60,427 nt of DNA from Pedobacter soli (GTDB lineage Bacteria; Bacteroidota; Bacteroidia; Sphingobacteriales; Sphingobacteriaceae): the NCBI RefSeq assembly GCF_900101435.1, contig NZ_FMZH01000018.1, positions 10,330-70,756 of the forward strand. The letters are read 5' to 3'. Below the pieces are notes generated by a model that was not told the DNA's origin, ran no database searches, and saw only the letters and a program-made list of their open reading frames with translations. Numbering within the stretch: position 1 is the stretch's first letter; each line of letters begins with the position of its first letter. Positions 52,469 to 60,427 of the stretch are shown one piece after another. Made by a program: the position numbers and the translations under genes.

Positions 52469-55027
52469 ATGAATAAACGATTATTGCCACTCGCCATTCT
52501 TTTACTCCTTGCCGTAAATGTATTCGCACTGAAAAAAAATGAACCGGACTCTGCATACCTTTTTGCATACAATACAAATGGGTTACGCTTTGCCTGGAGT
52601 TTGGATAAGCAACACTGGACGCCGGTTGGCAATAATTACATCTTTTTAAAAAGCGATTACGGGCGTTGGGGTAGCGAAAAGAAAATGATCAGTCCCTATC
52701 TCATCCAGGGGAAAAATAAACAATGGATTTGTGCCTGGAGCTTAAATAACCAAGCCATGCAGTTTGCCACTGCCCAATCGGCTAATCTGATTAACTGGAA
52801 ACCACAAAGCTATCCATACGTAGCAGGTGGCAAAAATGTATTGCGACCAGTAATTAGCTATAATGCGGGTACTGATGAATATACCCTCATATATACCGAT
52901 GCTGAAGGAAAATATTTCGAAGTAAAATCTAAAGATTTAAGTCATTACACCTCCGCAAAGCCTGTAACCGCATCGGCCTATCGTAATGCAAGTACTGCAA
53001 TTAATATGGATGGTAAACAGGATGGACAAATGTTCTATCTGCCCTGGAGCGATATTTTAGCCTTGAAAAAAGCCTTCGAACTGCAGGACTATAAAAGTAA
53101 ACAGAATGCAGAGCAAGCTAAAGATGATGCTTTCCGTTTCAGTGGCTTAAAGCAGGTGACGGCCAAAATAGCTTTCGAGCCTGAAAAAGCAAAAGCCATC
53201 AGTAATATGCTTACGGGTGTTTTTTTCGAAGATTTAAACTATGCTGCCGACGGCGGACTTTATGCAGAACTGATCCAAAACCGTGATTTTGAATATCACC
53301 CGCTCGACAAAGGTTTTAACGACAAAAACTGGAACAGTACTTATGCCTGGACAATAACAGGTGCCAGTTTGAAAATCGATTCGGTTTCGCCAATTCACCC
53401 TAACAATCCACACTACGCAGCGATAAATGCTACTGCTGCAGGTGCTACTTTAAGTAACAGTGGTTTTGACGGTATAGCCCTAAAAAAAGGCGAGGCTTAT
53501 CTTTTTTCGATGTTTACAAAATTGCTGGATAAACAAAAGTTAAACCTTAAAATAAGGCTTACCAGCGCCAAAGCTGGTATTATTGCACAGGCTACCTTAA
53601 AAATTGGTGCTGCAAACTGGCAAAAACAAGCAGTCACCCTCACACCTGGTGCTGATGTTGCAGATGCCAAACTTGAGCTGGTAATCGAAACTCCGGGCCG
53701 TTTTGCAGTTGACATGGTTTCTTTATTTCCGCAAAACACCTTTAAAAACCGTAAAAATGGTTTGCGGACCGACCTGGCCGAAACAATTGCTGGCATCAGG
53801 CCACGTTTCGTGCGTTTCCCAGGCGGTTGTCTGGCCCATGGCGATGGCATTGCCAATATTTACAAATGGAAAAACTCCATCGGTCCGCTCGAATCGCGCA
53901 AACCCGACCGTAACCTTTGGGGCTACCACCAAACCATGGGACTGGGGTATTTTGAATACTTTCAGTTTTGCGAAGATATAGGTGCCGCTCCTGTTCCGGT
54001 TATTGCAGCAGGCGTACCTTGCCAGAATTCATCAACAGGTGGTGGCGGACAACAGGGCGGTATTCCAATGAGTGAGATGGATGCTTACATCCAGGATATT
54101 ATTGACCTGGTTGAATATGCCAATGGCGATATTAAAACCAAATGGGGCAAAAAACGGGCGGAGGCCGGTCACCCAAAACCTTTTAATTTAAAGTACATTG
54201 GCATAGGTAACGAAGATCAGATTACCGAAGTATTTGCCGAGCGATTTGCCATGATTTATAAAGCACTGAGAAAAGCTCATCCTGAGATTACCGTTATCGG
54301 CACTGCCGGACCATTTTTTGAAGGCAGCGATTACGATGCAGGCTGGCAAATTGCTTCTCATCTAAACGTTCCGATTATTGATGAACACTATTATCAATCG
54401 CCGGGTTGGTTTATTAACAATCAGGATTATTACGATAATTACGATCGCAATAAATCAAAAGTTTATCTGGGCGAATATGCAGCAAGTCTTCCCGGCGGAA
54501 ATAAAACCAATCTGGAAACCTCCTTATCCGAAGCATTATACCTGATTTCGCTTGAGCGGAATGGCGATGTGGTGAGTATGGCTTCTTACGCACCATTGAT
54601 TGCCAAAGAGGGCCACACGCAATGGAATCCGGATTTAATTTATTTTAACAATACCGAGGTGAAGCCTACTATTGGCTATTATGTACAACAATTATATGGA
54701 CAGAATGGTGGCGATACTTATATACCCTCTACTGTAGTACTTTCCGCAAATCAGGAAGCAGCTAAGAAAAGGGTAGCCTGCTCAATGGTTAAAGATGCAA
54801 CAAGCGGCGAAATTACCGTTAAACTGGTTAACCTGCTTCCGGTAGCAGTAAATACCACCTTGGATTTAAATTTGAAACAACAAAGCTTTAAGGCCACCAA
54901 AACAGTCCTATCTGGAAACCCTGCCGATAAAAAAGTTTTGCCTGTAAGCAGCAACATCACACTTACCGCCGGGCAACCGCTCGAAATACCGGCTTATTCG
55001 TTTACCGTGATTAAATTTAAACCATAA
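52469..55027 (+). CDS. GH51-type alpha-L-arabinofuranosidase with N-terminal GH43-like segment
   Basis: 852 residues, signal peptide first. Residues ~28-230 read like part of a GH43-type propeller (RFAWSLDKQHWTPVG and the repeated W.....YPYV pattern) and may be a binding module; the usual catalytic residues are not obvious there. The following part has a CBM-like jelly-roll (~285-425) and then the GH51 TIM barrel: PGGCLAHG, the acid/base Glu582 in IGIGNED, and nucleophile Glu669 in YLGEYAAS. A C-terminal beta domain ends it. GH43 and GH51 together release arabinose from plant arabinan or arabinoxylan. Confidence 0.9.
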   Translation: MNKRLLPLAILLLLAVNVFALKKNEPDSAYLFAYNTNGLRFAWSLDKQHWTPVGNNYIFLKSDYGRWGSEKKMISPYLIQGKNKQWICAWSLNNQAMQFATAQSANLINWKPQSYPYVAGGKNVLRPVISYNAGTDEYTLIYTDAEGKYFEVKSKDLSHYTSAKPVTASAYRNASTAINMDGKQDGQMFYLPWSDILALKKAFELQDYKSKQNAEQAKDDAFRFSGLKQVTAKIAFEPEKAKAISNMLTGVFFEDLNYAADGGLYAELIQNRDFEYHPLDKGFNDKNWNSTYAWTITGASLKIDSVSPIHPNNPHYAAINATAAGATLSNSGFDGIALKKGEAYLFSMFTKLLDKQKLNLKIRLTSAKAGIIAQATLKIGAANWQKQAVTLTPGADVADAKLELVIETPGRFAVDMVSLFPQNTFKNRKNGLRTDLAETIAGIRPRFVRFPGGCLAHGDGIANIYKWKNSIGPLESRKPDRNLWGYHQTMGLGYFEYFQFCEDIGAAPVPVIAAGVPCQNSSTGGGGQQGGIPMSEMDAYIQDIIDLVEYANGDIKTKWGKKRAEAGHPKPFNLKYIGIGNEDQITEVFAERFAMIYKALRKAHPEITVIGTAGPFFEGSDYDAGWQIASHLNVPIIDEHYYQSPGWFINNQDYYDNYDRNKSKVYLGEYAASLPGGNKTNLETSLSEALYLISLERNGDVVSMASYAPLIAKEGHTQWNPDLIYFNNTEVKPTIGYYVQQLYGQNGGDTYIPSTVVLSANQEAAKKRVACSMVKDATSGEITVKLVNLLPVAVNTTLDLNLKQQSFKATKTVLSGNPADKKVLPVSSNITLTAGQPLEIPAYSFTVIKFKP

Positions 55028-55124
55028 AGATGATTCCCTGACAATCTCTCTTATCAACCCAACCCTAAACAGAATATATTATCGGCGGAACTGTTAAAAT
55101 AGTTATATTGCAGCGCCAAAAACA

Positions 55125-56306
55125 ATGATTCCTGCTCAAAACGTTAAACGTCAAAAACTAATCTCATTCCTGCTAAAAAAGGAATGCCTGATTGCTATTT
55201 ACCTTATTCTGGCTATTGTAGCGGGGTATAAACAATACCATCATCACTCGTATAACAATTACCTTATTTTTAAATATGTGTATTGGCATACTACCGATTT
55301 ACAAAACTTATACCTCAACTACCCCGAATATAACGACAGTAACCATTATGGCCCTGTATTTTCGGTACTCATTGCTCCTTTTGCTTTATTACCCGATGGC
55401 GTAGGTTCTATCCTCTGGAACATAGCCAACGTAGCGGTATTACTTTGGGGTATTTACAGTTTGCCACTTAATCTTAAAACGAGATCGGTTATCGCCTGGA
55501 TTTGCGCCCACGAAACACTTACGGCACTGTTTAGCTTTCAGTTTAACATTGCGCTGACCGGAATTATATTGCTGAGTTTTTCCTATCTCGTTAAAAGGAA
55601 AGAAATACAATCGGCCTTTTTTATTGTTTTAGGTACTTTAGTTAAGTTGTACGGCATTGTTGGCTTAGCTTTCTTCTTCTTTACCAAAAACAAGTTGAAA
55701 TTTATTTTGGCAGGCTTGGCAGCATTCGCTTTACTCTTTGCATTGCCTATGCTTATTTCCTCGCCGGCATTCATTATACAATCTTACAGCGATTGGTATC
55801 AATCGCTCGCCCATAAAAATGAGCTAAATGCATCGTTAACTTCTTTTCAGGATATTTCGCTGATGGGCATGGCCAGAAGGATAACGGGTGATGTAACTAT
55901 TCCGAACATGCCCTTTTTATTGGGTGGGGTAATTTTGTTTGGCTTACCTTATTTAAGGATTGCTCAGTTTAAACATACCGGTTTCAGGTTGATGCTTCTG
56001 GCATCTACATTAATCTTTACCGTTATTTTCAGCAGCGGATCAGAATCGCCTACCTATGTTATTGCCTTTGCTGGTGTAGCCATCTGGTTTAGCATTCAGA
56101 AAGAGAAAAAAGGCTGGATAATTGCATTGTTTGTCTTCGCTTTTATCCTTACCAGCTTGTCGCCAACCGATATTTTCCCAAGGCCAGTTAAAGAATTTAT
56201 TCGTCTATATTCACTTAAAGCCCTACCTTGCGTGTTGATTTGGTTTACCATTGTTTACCAAATGATGAAGGAAGATTTTGAGTCTTATCTGATTGCCGAT
56301 AAATGA
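55125..56306 (+). CDS. GT87-family (DUF2029) membrane mannosyltransferase-like protein
   Basis: 393 residues with about ten membrane helices. The first loop after helix 1 (residues ~45-75) has the DLQNLYLNYPEYNDSNHYGPVFSVLIAPFALLPD segment, typical of the polyprenyl-phosphate-sugar-using GT87 family. It overlaps the next gene by 4 bp (ATGA), so the two are translationally coupled. The acceptor is unknown; envelope glycan synthesis is likely. Confidence 0.85.
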   Translation: MIPAQNVKRQKLISFLLKKECLIAIYLILAIVAGYKQYHHHSYNNYLIFKYVYWHTTDLQNLYLNYPEYNDSNHYGPVFSVLIAPFALLPDGVGSILWNIANVAVLLWGIYSLPLNLKTRSVIAWICAHETLTALFSFQFNIALTGIILLSFSYLVKRKEIQSAFFIVLGTLVKLYGIVGLAFFFFTKNKLKFILAGLAAFALLFALPMLISSPAFIIQSYSDWYQSLAHKNELNASLTSFQDISLMGMARRITGDVTIPNMPFLLGGVILFGLPYLRIAQFKHTGFRLMLLASTLIFTVIFSSGSESPTYVIAFAGVAIWFSIQKEKKGWIIALFVFAFILTSLSPTDIFPRPVKEFIRLYSLKALPCVLIWFTIVYQMMKEDFESYLIADK

Positions 56307-57232
56307 AGAAATTAGTTTCTATAGTCATCCCAGCGTATAACGAGGCCGATAATATTTTTGTAATAGCCGAAAGTATTAAAAAGGTTTTTGCTACGCTTAG
56401 TTACAATTACGAAATCATTTTGGTTGATGATGGCAGTGCCGACCATACGCTCGAAAAAATAAAAGAATATGCAGCCACGGCCGAAAATGTATTCTTTCTC
56501 GAATTTTCTAAAAACTTTGGTCACCAGCTAGCAGTTAAGGCGGGTATGGACCATGCTTTTGGAGATTGTGTAATTTCTATGGATTGCGATATGCAGCATC
56601 CGCCGGAACTGATTCCGGAGATGATTGCCAAATGGGAAGCCGGTTATGAGGTAGTGTACACCATCCGCGAAGAAGATAAAAATTTATCTAAAGGTAAAAG
56701 AAGCTCATCGAGTCTGTTCTATAAAGTTTTAAACTGGCTTTCAGATATCGATCTGGAACCCGGAGCTGCAGATTTCCGTCTGCTCGATCAGCGAGTGGTT
56801 AATGTTTTCCGTAATTTTCACGAAAATGAACCTTTCCTCCGCGGCCTGGTAAAATGGCTGGGCTTTAAGCAATATGCCATTAAATATAATCCTGCAGCAC
56901 GTTTCTCGGGGCAAAGTAAATACACCTTAAAAAAGATGCTTAGGCTGGCCTTGCATGGTGTTACCTCTTTCAGCATCAAGCCGCTTTACACAGCAGTTTA
57001 TCTCGGTTTTATCCTGTCTTTTGCCTCTGTGCTCTACGTACCCTATATTATTTACGCATTCGTTAACCATGTTGAGGTTTCGGGCTGGGCATCGGTAATT
57101 ATGACCATAGTATTTTTCGGGGGGCTACAACTTATTATTTTGGGCATTATAGGCATATATGTAGGTAAGATGTTTATGCAGGCTAAAAACCGTCCCAATT
57201 ACATTATCCGTTCAACTAATATTAAGCAATAA
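56303..57232 (+). CDS. GT2 glycosyltransferase (polyprenyl-phosphate sugar synthase-like)
   Basis: 309 residues. GT-A domain start VSIVIPAYNEADNIFVIAESIKK, IILVDDGSADHTLEKI, FGDCVISMDCDMQHPPELIPEM (DXD-like DCDMQ) and two C-terminal membrane helices (residues ~225-285), a layout shared with GtrB/DPM1-type enzymes that make undecaprenyl-phosphate sugars. It would supply the donor for the GT87 protein whose gene overlaps its start. It is followed by the deacetylase gene after 3 bp. Confidence 0.93.
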   Translation: MKKLVSIVIPAYNEADNIFVIAESIKKVFATLSYNYEIILVDDGSADHTLEKIKEYAATAENVFFLEFSKNFGHQLAVKAGMDHAFGDCVISMDCDMQHPPELIPEMIAKWEAGYEVVYTIREEDKNLSKGKRSSSSLFYKVLNWLSDIDLEPGAADFRLLDQRVVNVFRNFHENEPFLRGLVKWLGFKQYAIKYNPAARFSGQSKYTLKKMLRLALHGVTSFSIKPLYTAVYLGFILSFASVLYVPYIIYAFVNHVEVSGWASVIMTIVFFGGLQLIILGIIGIYVGKMFMQAKNRPNYIIRSTNIKQ

Positions 57233-57235
57233 TAA

Positions 57236-58033
57236 ATGGTTCTGTTAAGTTTCGATATCGAAGAGTTCGATATGCCTTTTGAATATGGAAAAACGATTTC
57301 TTTTGAAGATCAGATCTCCATTTCGAGGGTAGGGACCATTGCTATTTTAGATCTTTTGGATAAACACCAGGTAAAAGCTACATTTTTCTGCACCGTAACC
57401 TTTGCAGAAAATATTCCCGACCTGATCAAAAGAATTGTTGATACCGGTCATGAGTTGGCTTCGCATGGTTATTACCACTCTGATTTTAAGCCTGAACATT
57501 TATTGCAATCGAAATTAAAACTCGAAGAACTTTCGGGACAGGAAATTATCGGTTACCGCATGGCGAGGATGATGCCCGTTGATGAACGCGAAGTAGAAAA
57601 GGCTGGTTATAGCTATAACTCTTCTATCAACCCCACCTATTTACCGGGACGCTACAATAATTTTCATGTTTCGCGAACCTATTTTAAGCAAAACAATGTA
57701 TTGCAGCTTCCCGCTTCGGTAAGTCCATGGGTCAGGTTCCCTTTATTCTGGCTATCTTTTCATAACCTTCCTTTGGGTATTTACAAAAGCTTAGCCAAAT
57801 GGGCATATCAAAAAGATCATTACCTGAACATCTATTTTCACCCATGGGAATTTACCGATCTGAATGATTTTGAACGTTTTGGTTTCCCGGCCTATGTACG
57901 CAAAAATACAGGGGAGCAAATGATTGCGCGTATGGACAACTTTATCGCCTATTTAAAAGGCAAACAATATCCATTTGGTACCATTCAGCAGTTTCTTAAA
58001 CCGCTAATACACGACGTTAAGAAACAACGTTAA
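57236..58033 (+). CDS. NodB-type polysaccharide deacetylase (CE4)
   Basis: 265 residues without a clear signal peptide. The N-terminal LSFDIEEFDMPFEYG carries the metal-site Asp residues, the ATFFCTVTFAEN motif follows, and HELASHGYYHSDF is the CE4 His motif. The C-terminal half, with YFHPWEFTDLNDF, matches the DUF3473-type deacetylases associated with exopolysaccharide and O-antigen-like loci. It completes the GT87-GT2-deacetylase operon and ends one base before the end of the convergent subtilase gene. Confidence 0.9.
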   Translation: MVLLSFDIEEFDMPFEYGKTISFEDQISISRVGTIAILDLLDKHQVKATFFCTVTFAENIPDLIKRIVDTGHELASHGYYHSDFKPEHLLQSKLKLEELSGQEIIGYRMARMMPVDEREVEKAGYSYNSSINPTYLPGRYNNFHVSRTYFKQNNVLQLPASVSPWVRFPLFWLSFHNLPLGIYKSLAKWAYQKDHYLNIYFHPWEFTDLNDFERFGFPAYVRKNTGEQMIARMDNFIAYLKGKQYPFGTIQQFLKPLIHDVKKQR

Positions 58034-59809
58034 CTATTTGTAGGTTTCGGCCAGTTTTAAGGCGTTATACGCATTTACAATACCACCACTTACGCAGATC
58101 TCGCTAAACAACACGCGAACGTTCTCGCCCTTTTCGTTTTTGTATTTAATTTTATGGGTAACTTTCGATACCGATTTCATAATAATTTCCCTTACCTGTG
58201 CTGGTTTCAATTCAGGGTAGTAACTTAAAATTAAACCGGCCAGGCCAGCCACAACCGGCGATGCCATACTCGTTCCGTCAGCCTCTTCGTATTTATTCCC
58301 CGGAACAGTTGAGTTGATCAGGAAACCAGGAGCAAAAACATCTACATTGTATTTTCCGTAATTCGAAAAATCGGCTTTCAGGTTATCATCGTCCTTATAG
58401 GCACTTGCCCCTACCTCTATCCAGTTTGTTGCATGAGGCAGATTAAATTTAGCCGTATCAACAGGCACGGGTTTTAAAGCCGAAGTTCTGTCGTAGGGAG
58501 ATCGCATCCCCATGCCCCCATACTGAGCATTAGGTCGCGGTGGAGTAAAATCAGGTTTACTTGCTTTTTTATGTGCTTGTTTATAAGCCTCAGACTCTTT
58601 GCTATCAAAAAACTTGTTCGGAAAATTCTCTTCCACATCGTTATCCTGATTATCGTTTCCTGCGGCATGCACCAGTAAAACTCCTTTAGTCTCGGCATAT
58701 TTCACCGCTTCATCTACAGCTTTTTTATCCCACTTATAACTTTTACCAAAGCTCATGTTAATTACGCGGGCACCATTATCTACTGCATAACGAATACCAT
58801 TGGCTACGTCTTTATCACGTTCATCGCCTGTTGGCACCACTCTGATGGCCATAATTTTTACCGCGTTGGCTACCCCCAAAATACCCTCCGTATTATTCCG
58901 GTCGGCACCAATAATCCCCGAAACGTGTGTACCATGAAAAGCATCGGGCCCTTTTACATCGTTATTTCCGTAATTGCGCTGGTTAGCGTCGTTGTAATCA
59001 TCGCCCACCAACTCCGCACGCATATCGTATTTAGGGTTCAAATTATACTTAAGCATGGCATCATACTGTTTGTAGCCATCTTTAATGTTTTTATAAAACT
59101 TTTCGAAACCACCGTCTTCTTTAGCACCTTTTCTGATAATTGTTTTTACCTGTTCTTCCGTTTCATCATCAGCTTTGTACTGGTCTATGTCGGCTAATGT
59201 GGGAATTTCCTTTTTATTGATTTTTGCAACCGAATCTAATACCTTGTTAATGGCAATCAATACCGAAAAAGTATTACTGGCATCTTCGTATTTCTTACCA
59301 AAATCGCCAACCATTTTCTTATACAACCTGAACTCTTCCTTTTGCGTACTATCTAAAGGTGTTAAATTGGTAGTAGATTGATATTTGGGCGTGTAGATAC
59401 GTAATAAACGCACCAATTCGAGGTTATCAAACTCAAGATTTCCTTTTTTAGAGCCTATAAAATTCCAACCATGAATATCATCTATGTAACCATTACCATC
59501 ATCATCGATCCCATTACCTGGAATTTCCTTTTTATTGGTCCACAGTACGTTTTTTAGGTCTGGGTGACTTGTATCTACCCCACCATCAATTACGGCTACT
59601 ATAATCTCTTGTTTGGGCTTTTTATCCTTTAATAAATCGCGGTAAGCTTTTTCAGTACTGATACCAAAGTAACCGTTTTCAATTAAGTCGAGATTAAACC
59701 AATTGGCCGGGAGCTGTACATTTTTATTCTGTGCGTAAACGGCAAAGTTAACACCGCATAAAAAAGTAAGGAAAGCCAGTTTCTTCAGGTTCAAATTCAT
59801 CATAGCCAT
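58034..59809 (-). CDS. Exported S8 family subtilisin-like serine protease
   Basis: 591 residues with a signal peptide (cleavage near VYAQN). The catalytic triad is visible: Asp75 in VAVIDGGVDTSHPDL, His in HGTHVSGIIGADRNN (residue ~293) and Ser in DGTSMASPVVAGLAGLI (residue ~530). A long insert between Asp and His (residues ~110-270) is typical of the Bacteroidota subtype. It has no obvious propeptide inhibitor domain. The start at 59809 is chosen, although Met3 or Met4 are equally possible. It is likely a housekeeping periplasmic or surface protease unrelated to the glycan genes. Confidence 0.93.
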   Translation of the reverse strand: MAMMNLNLKKLAFLTFLCGVNFAVYAQNKNVQLPANWFNLDLIENGYFGISTEKAYRDLLKDKKPKQEIIVAVIDGGVDTSHPDLKNVLWTNKKEIPGNGIDDDGNGYIDDIHGWNFIGSKKGNLEFDNLELVRLLRIYTPKYQSTTNLTPLDSTQKEEFRLYKKMVGDFGKKYEDASNTFSVLIAINKVLDSVAKINKKEIPTLADIDQYKADDETEEQVKTIIRKGAKEDGGFEKFYKNIKDGYKQYDAMLKYNLNPKYDMRAELVGDDYNDANQRNYGNNDVKGPDAFHGTHVSGIIGADRNNTEGILGVANAVKIMAIRVVPTGDERDKDVANGIRYAVDNGARVINMSFGKSYKWDKKAVDEAVKYAETKGVLLVHAAGNDNQDNDVEENFPNKFFDSKESEAYKQAHKKASKPDFTPPRPNAQYGGMGMRSPYDRTSALKPVPVDTAKFNLPHATNWIEVGASAYKDDDNLKADFSNYGKYNVDVFAPGFLINSTVPGNKYEEADGTSMASPVVAGLAGLILSYYPELKPAQVREIIMKSVSKVTHKIKYKNEKGENVRVLFSEICVSGGIVNAYNALKLAETYK

Positions 59810-59940
59810 ATCTACGTAATATTACAATAATACGGTTTTATTGGCTTGAGCTTAAAAGATTTTACATTTTTTAACAAGCGTAATCAGATGGCTGTTACCT
59901 TAGCAAAACAAGCAGGTAAGCATCCACTGTTTTCTTTATC

Positions 59941-60012
59941 ATTAAAGGATTAAGGACATTAAGAAAGATATGCTTCAGTACAAACAACCTTAATTACCTT
60001 AACTCCTTAATG
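59941..60012. repeat. Long imperfect palindrome, copy 1 of a repeated element
   Basis: ATTAAAGGATTAAGGACATT (59941-59960) is an imperfect inverted match of the complement of CTTAATTACCTTAACTCCTT at about 59990-60009. Parts recur at 60293-60334: TTAAGGACATTAAGAAA at 59950-59966 and 60293-60309, and ACAACCTTAATTACCTTAAC at 59984-60003 and 60311-60330. Confidence 0.75.
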
Positions 60013-60240
60013 GTTTAAAAAAGCTTAGGCTGAAAGACTAAAGTAGCTATTTTTTAGAAGCGCAAAGCCAGTGCTTGTAGCAAAGGTTCCGTCCTGTTGT
60101 ACGTTGCAATCCTTTTGGAGGCCTTACACAAGCTTTAGTGTGTCTGCTCCAGCTAAAAGGGATTTCCACTGCCATCAGGGCTATTATTAAAAGCTTAAAG
60201 TAAAAAGACCAAAGCAGGTATATCCCGTTTTGAAAGGTTA

Positions 60241-60291
60241 AACCTCGCAGGTTTTTAAATAATAAAAGAAACGAGCTAAACCTGCGAGGTT
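60241..60291. repeat. AAACCTGCGAGGTT inverted repeat
   Basis: AACCTCGCAGGTTT (60241-60254) and AAACCTGCGAGGTT (60278-60291) are a perfect 14-bp inverted pair with a 23-nt loop, followed by a T-run. The shape fits a dispersed palindrome or a terminator. Confidence 0.75.
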
Positions 60292-60427
60292 TTTAAGGAC
60301 ATTAAGAAAAACAACCTTAATTACCTTAACTCCTCCTATGATGAAAATTATGCGTAATGCTATTTAGAGTAGCTGCAAATGGTTCTAGATGTACTAATTT
60401 AACTTTTTGCTTTGAATACGGCAAAAG

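Larger units (their letters stand above)
59810..60427. other. Gene-free terminal repeat region
   Basis: No ORF was supported in the last 618 bp. It holds the palindrome at 59941-60012, its partial second copy at 60293-60334, the inverted repeat at 60241-60291, and a GC-richer stretch around 60060-60180. It is the upstream region of the subtilase gene on one side and runs into the window edge on the other. Confidence 0.6.

Overview
The window looks like a chromosomal segment of a Pedobacter-like Bacteroidota (Sphingobacteriaceae). Evidence: SusC/SusD outer-membrane pairs, Crp/Fnr and AraC regulators of the Bacteroidota type, many short signal peptides ending in AQ or in a lipoprotein Cys, AT-rich spacers with weak ribosome-binding sites, and dispersed palindromic repeats. 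No rRNA or tRNA gene and no CRISPR array was seen.

Layout. 1-2339: a truncated toxin-like C-terminal domain, a small membrane protein and two small proteins. 2372-7795: regulators (Crp/Fnr, AraC), a short-chain dehydrogenase, a VOC-SnoaL fusion, a membrane protein and a YVTN propeller. 7955-20488 (minus strand): SusD/SusC pair 1, an 80-bp tandem hairpin array, an LRR protein, an exported RbsD/FucU-like protein, a GH116-type glycosidase, a LacI regulator, mannonate dehydratase UxuA and a small unknown protein. 20683-24887 (minus): a GH28 enzyme, a sodium-solute symporter and a second LacI regulator. 25376-38500 (plus): myo-inositol oxygenase, SusC/SusD pair 2, an HGSNAT-like membrane acetyltransferase, GH89 alpha-N-acetylglucosaminidase, a second GH28 and GH92. 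38501-41135: palindromic repeats and an IS110-family element. 41166-49959: three Gfo/Idh/MocA oxidoreductases, a giant HEAT-DUF1080-DUF1080 protein and a ROK regulator, a set matching the 3-keto-glycoside route of glycan breakdown. 49956-55027: a small membrane protein, Crp/Fnr, GH43 and GH51. 55125-59809: GT87, GT2, a NodB deacetylase and a subtilase. The last 618 bp hold only repeats.

How it works together. Four copies of one LacI-type palindrome (core TAAACGTTTA) lie in front of the uxuA operon (two copies), the symporter-GH28 operon and the inositol oxygenase operon. This ties inositol/uronate catabolism, uptake and glycan cleavage into one regulon. The plus-strand operon pairs an acetyltransferase homologous to human lysosomal HGSNAT with the enzyme that follows it in humans, NAGLU. 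Together with inositol oxygenase, GH92 and GH116, this suggests a plant or eukaryotic glycoconjugate containing amino sugar, uronate, inositol and mannose; plant glycosylinositol phosphorylceramide headgroups are one candidate.

The strongest new observation is in the IS110-family element. Its 5' non-coding end folds into two stem-loops in the order expected for a bridge RNA. The first loop carries both halves of the target, which is a dispersed genomic repeat present intact at about 41106-41131. The second carries both halves of the element's own end junction. All four guides share a TC core. The transposase reading frame is broken at a run of nine G.
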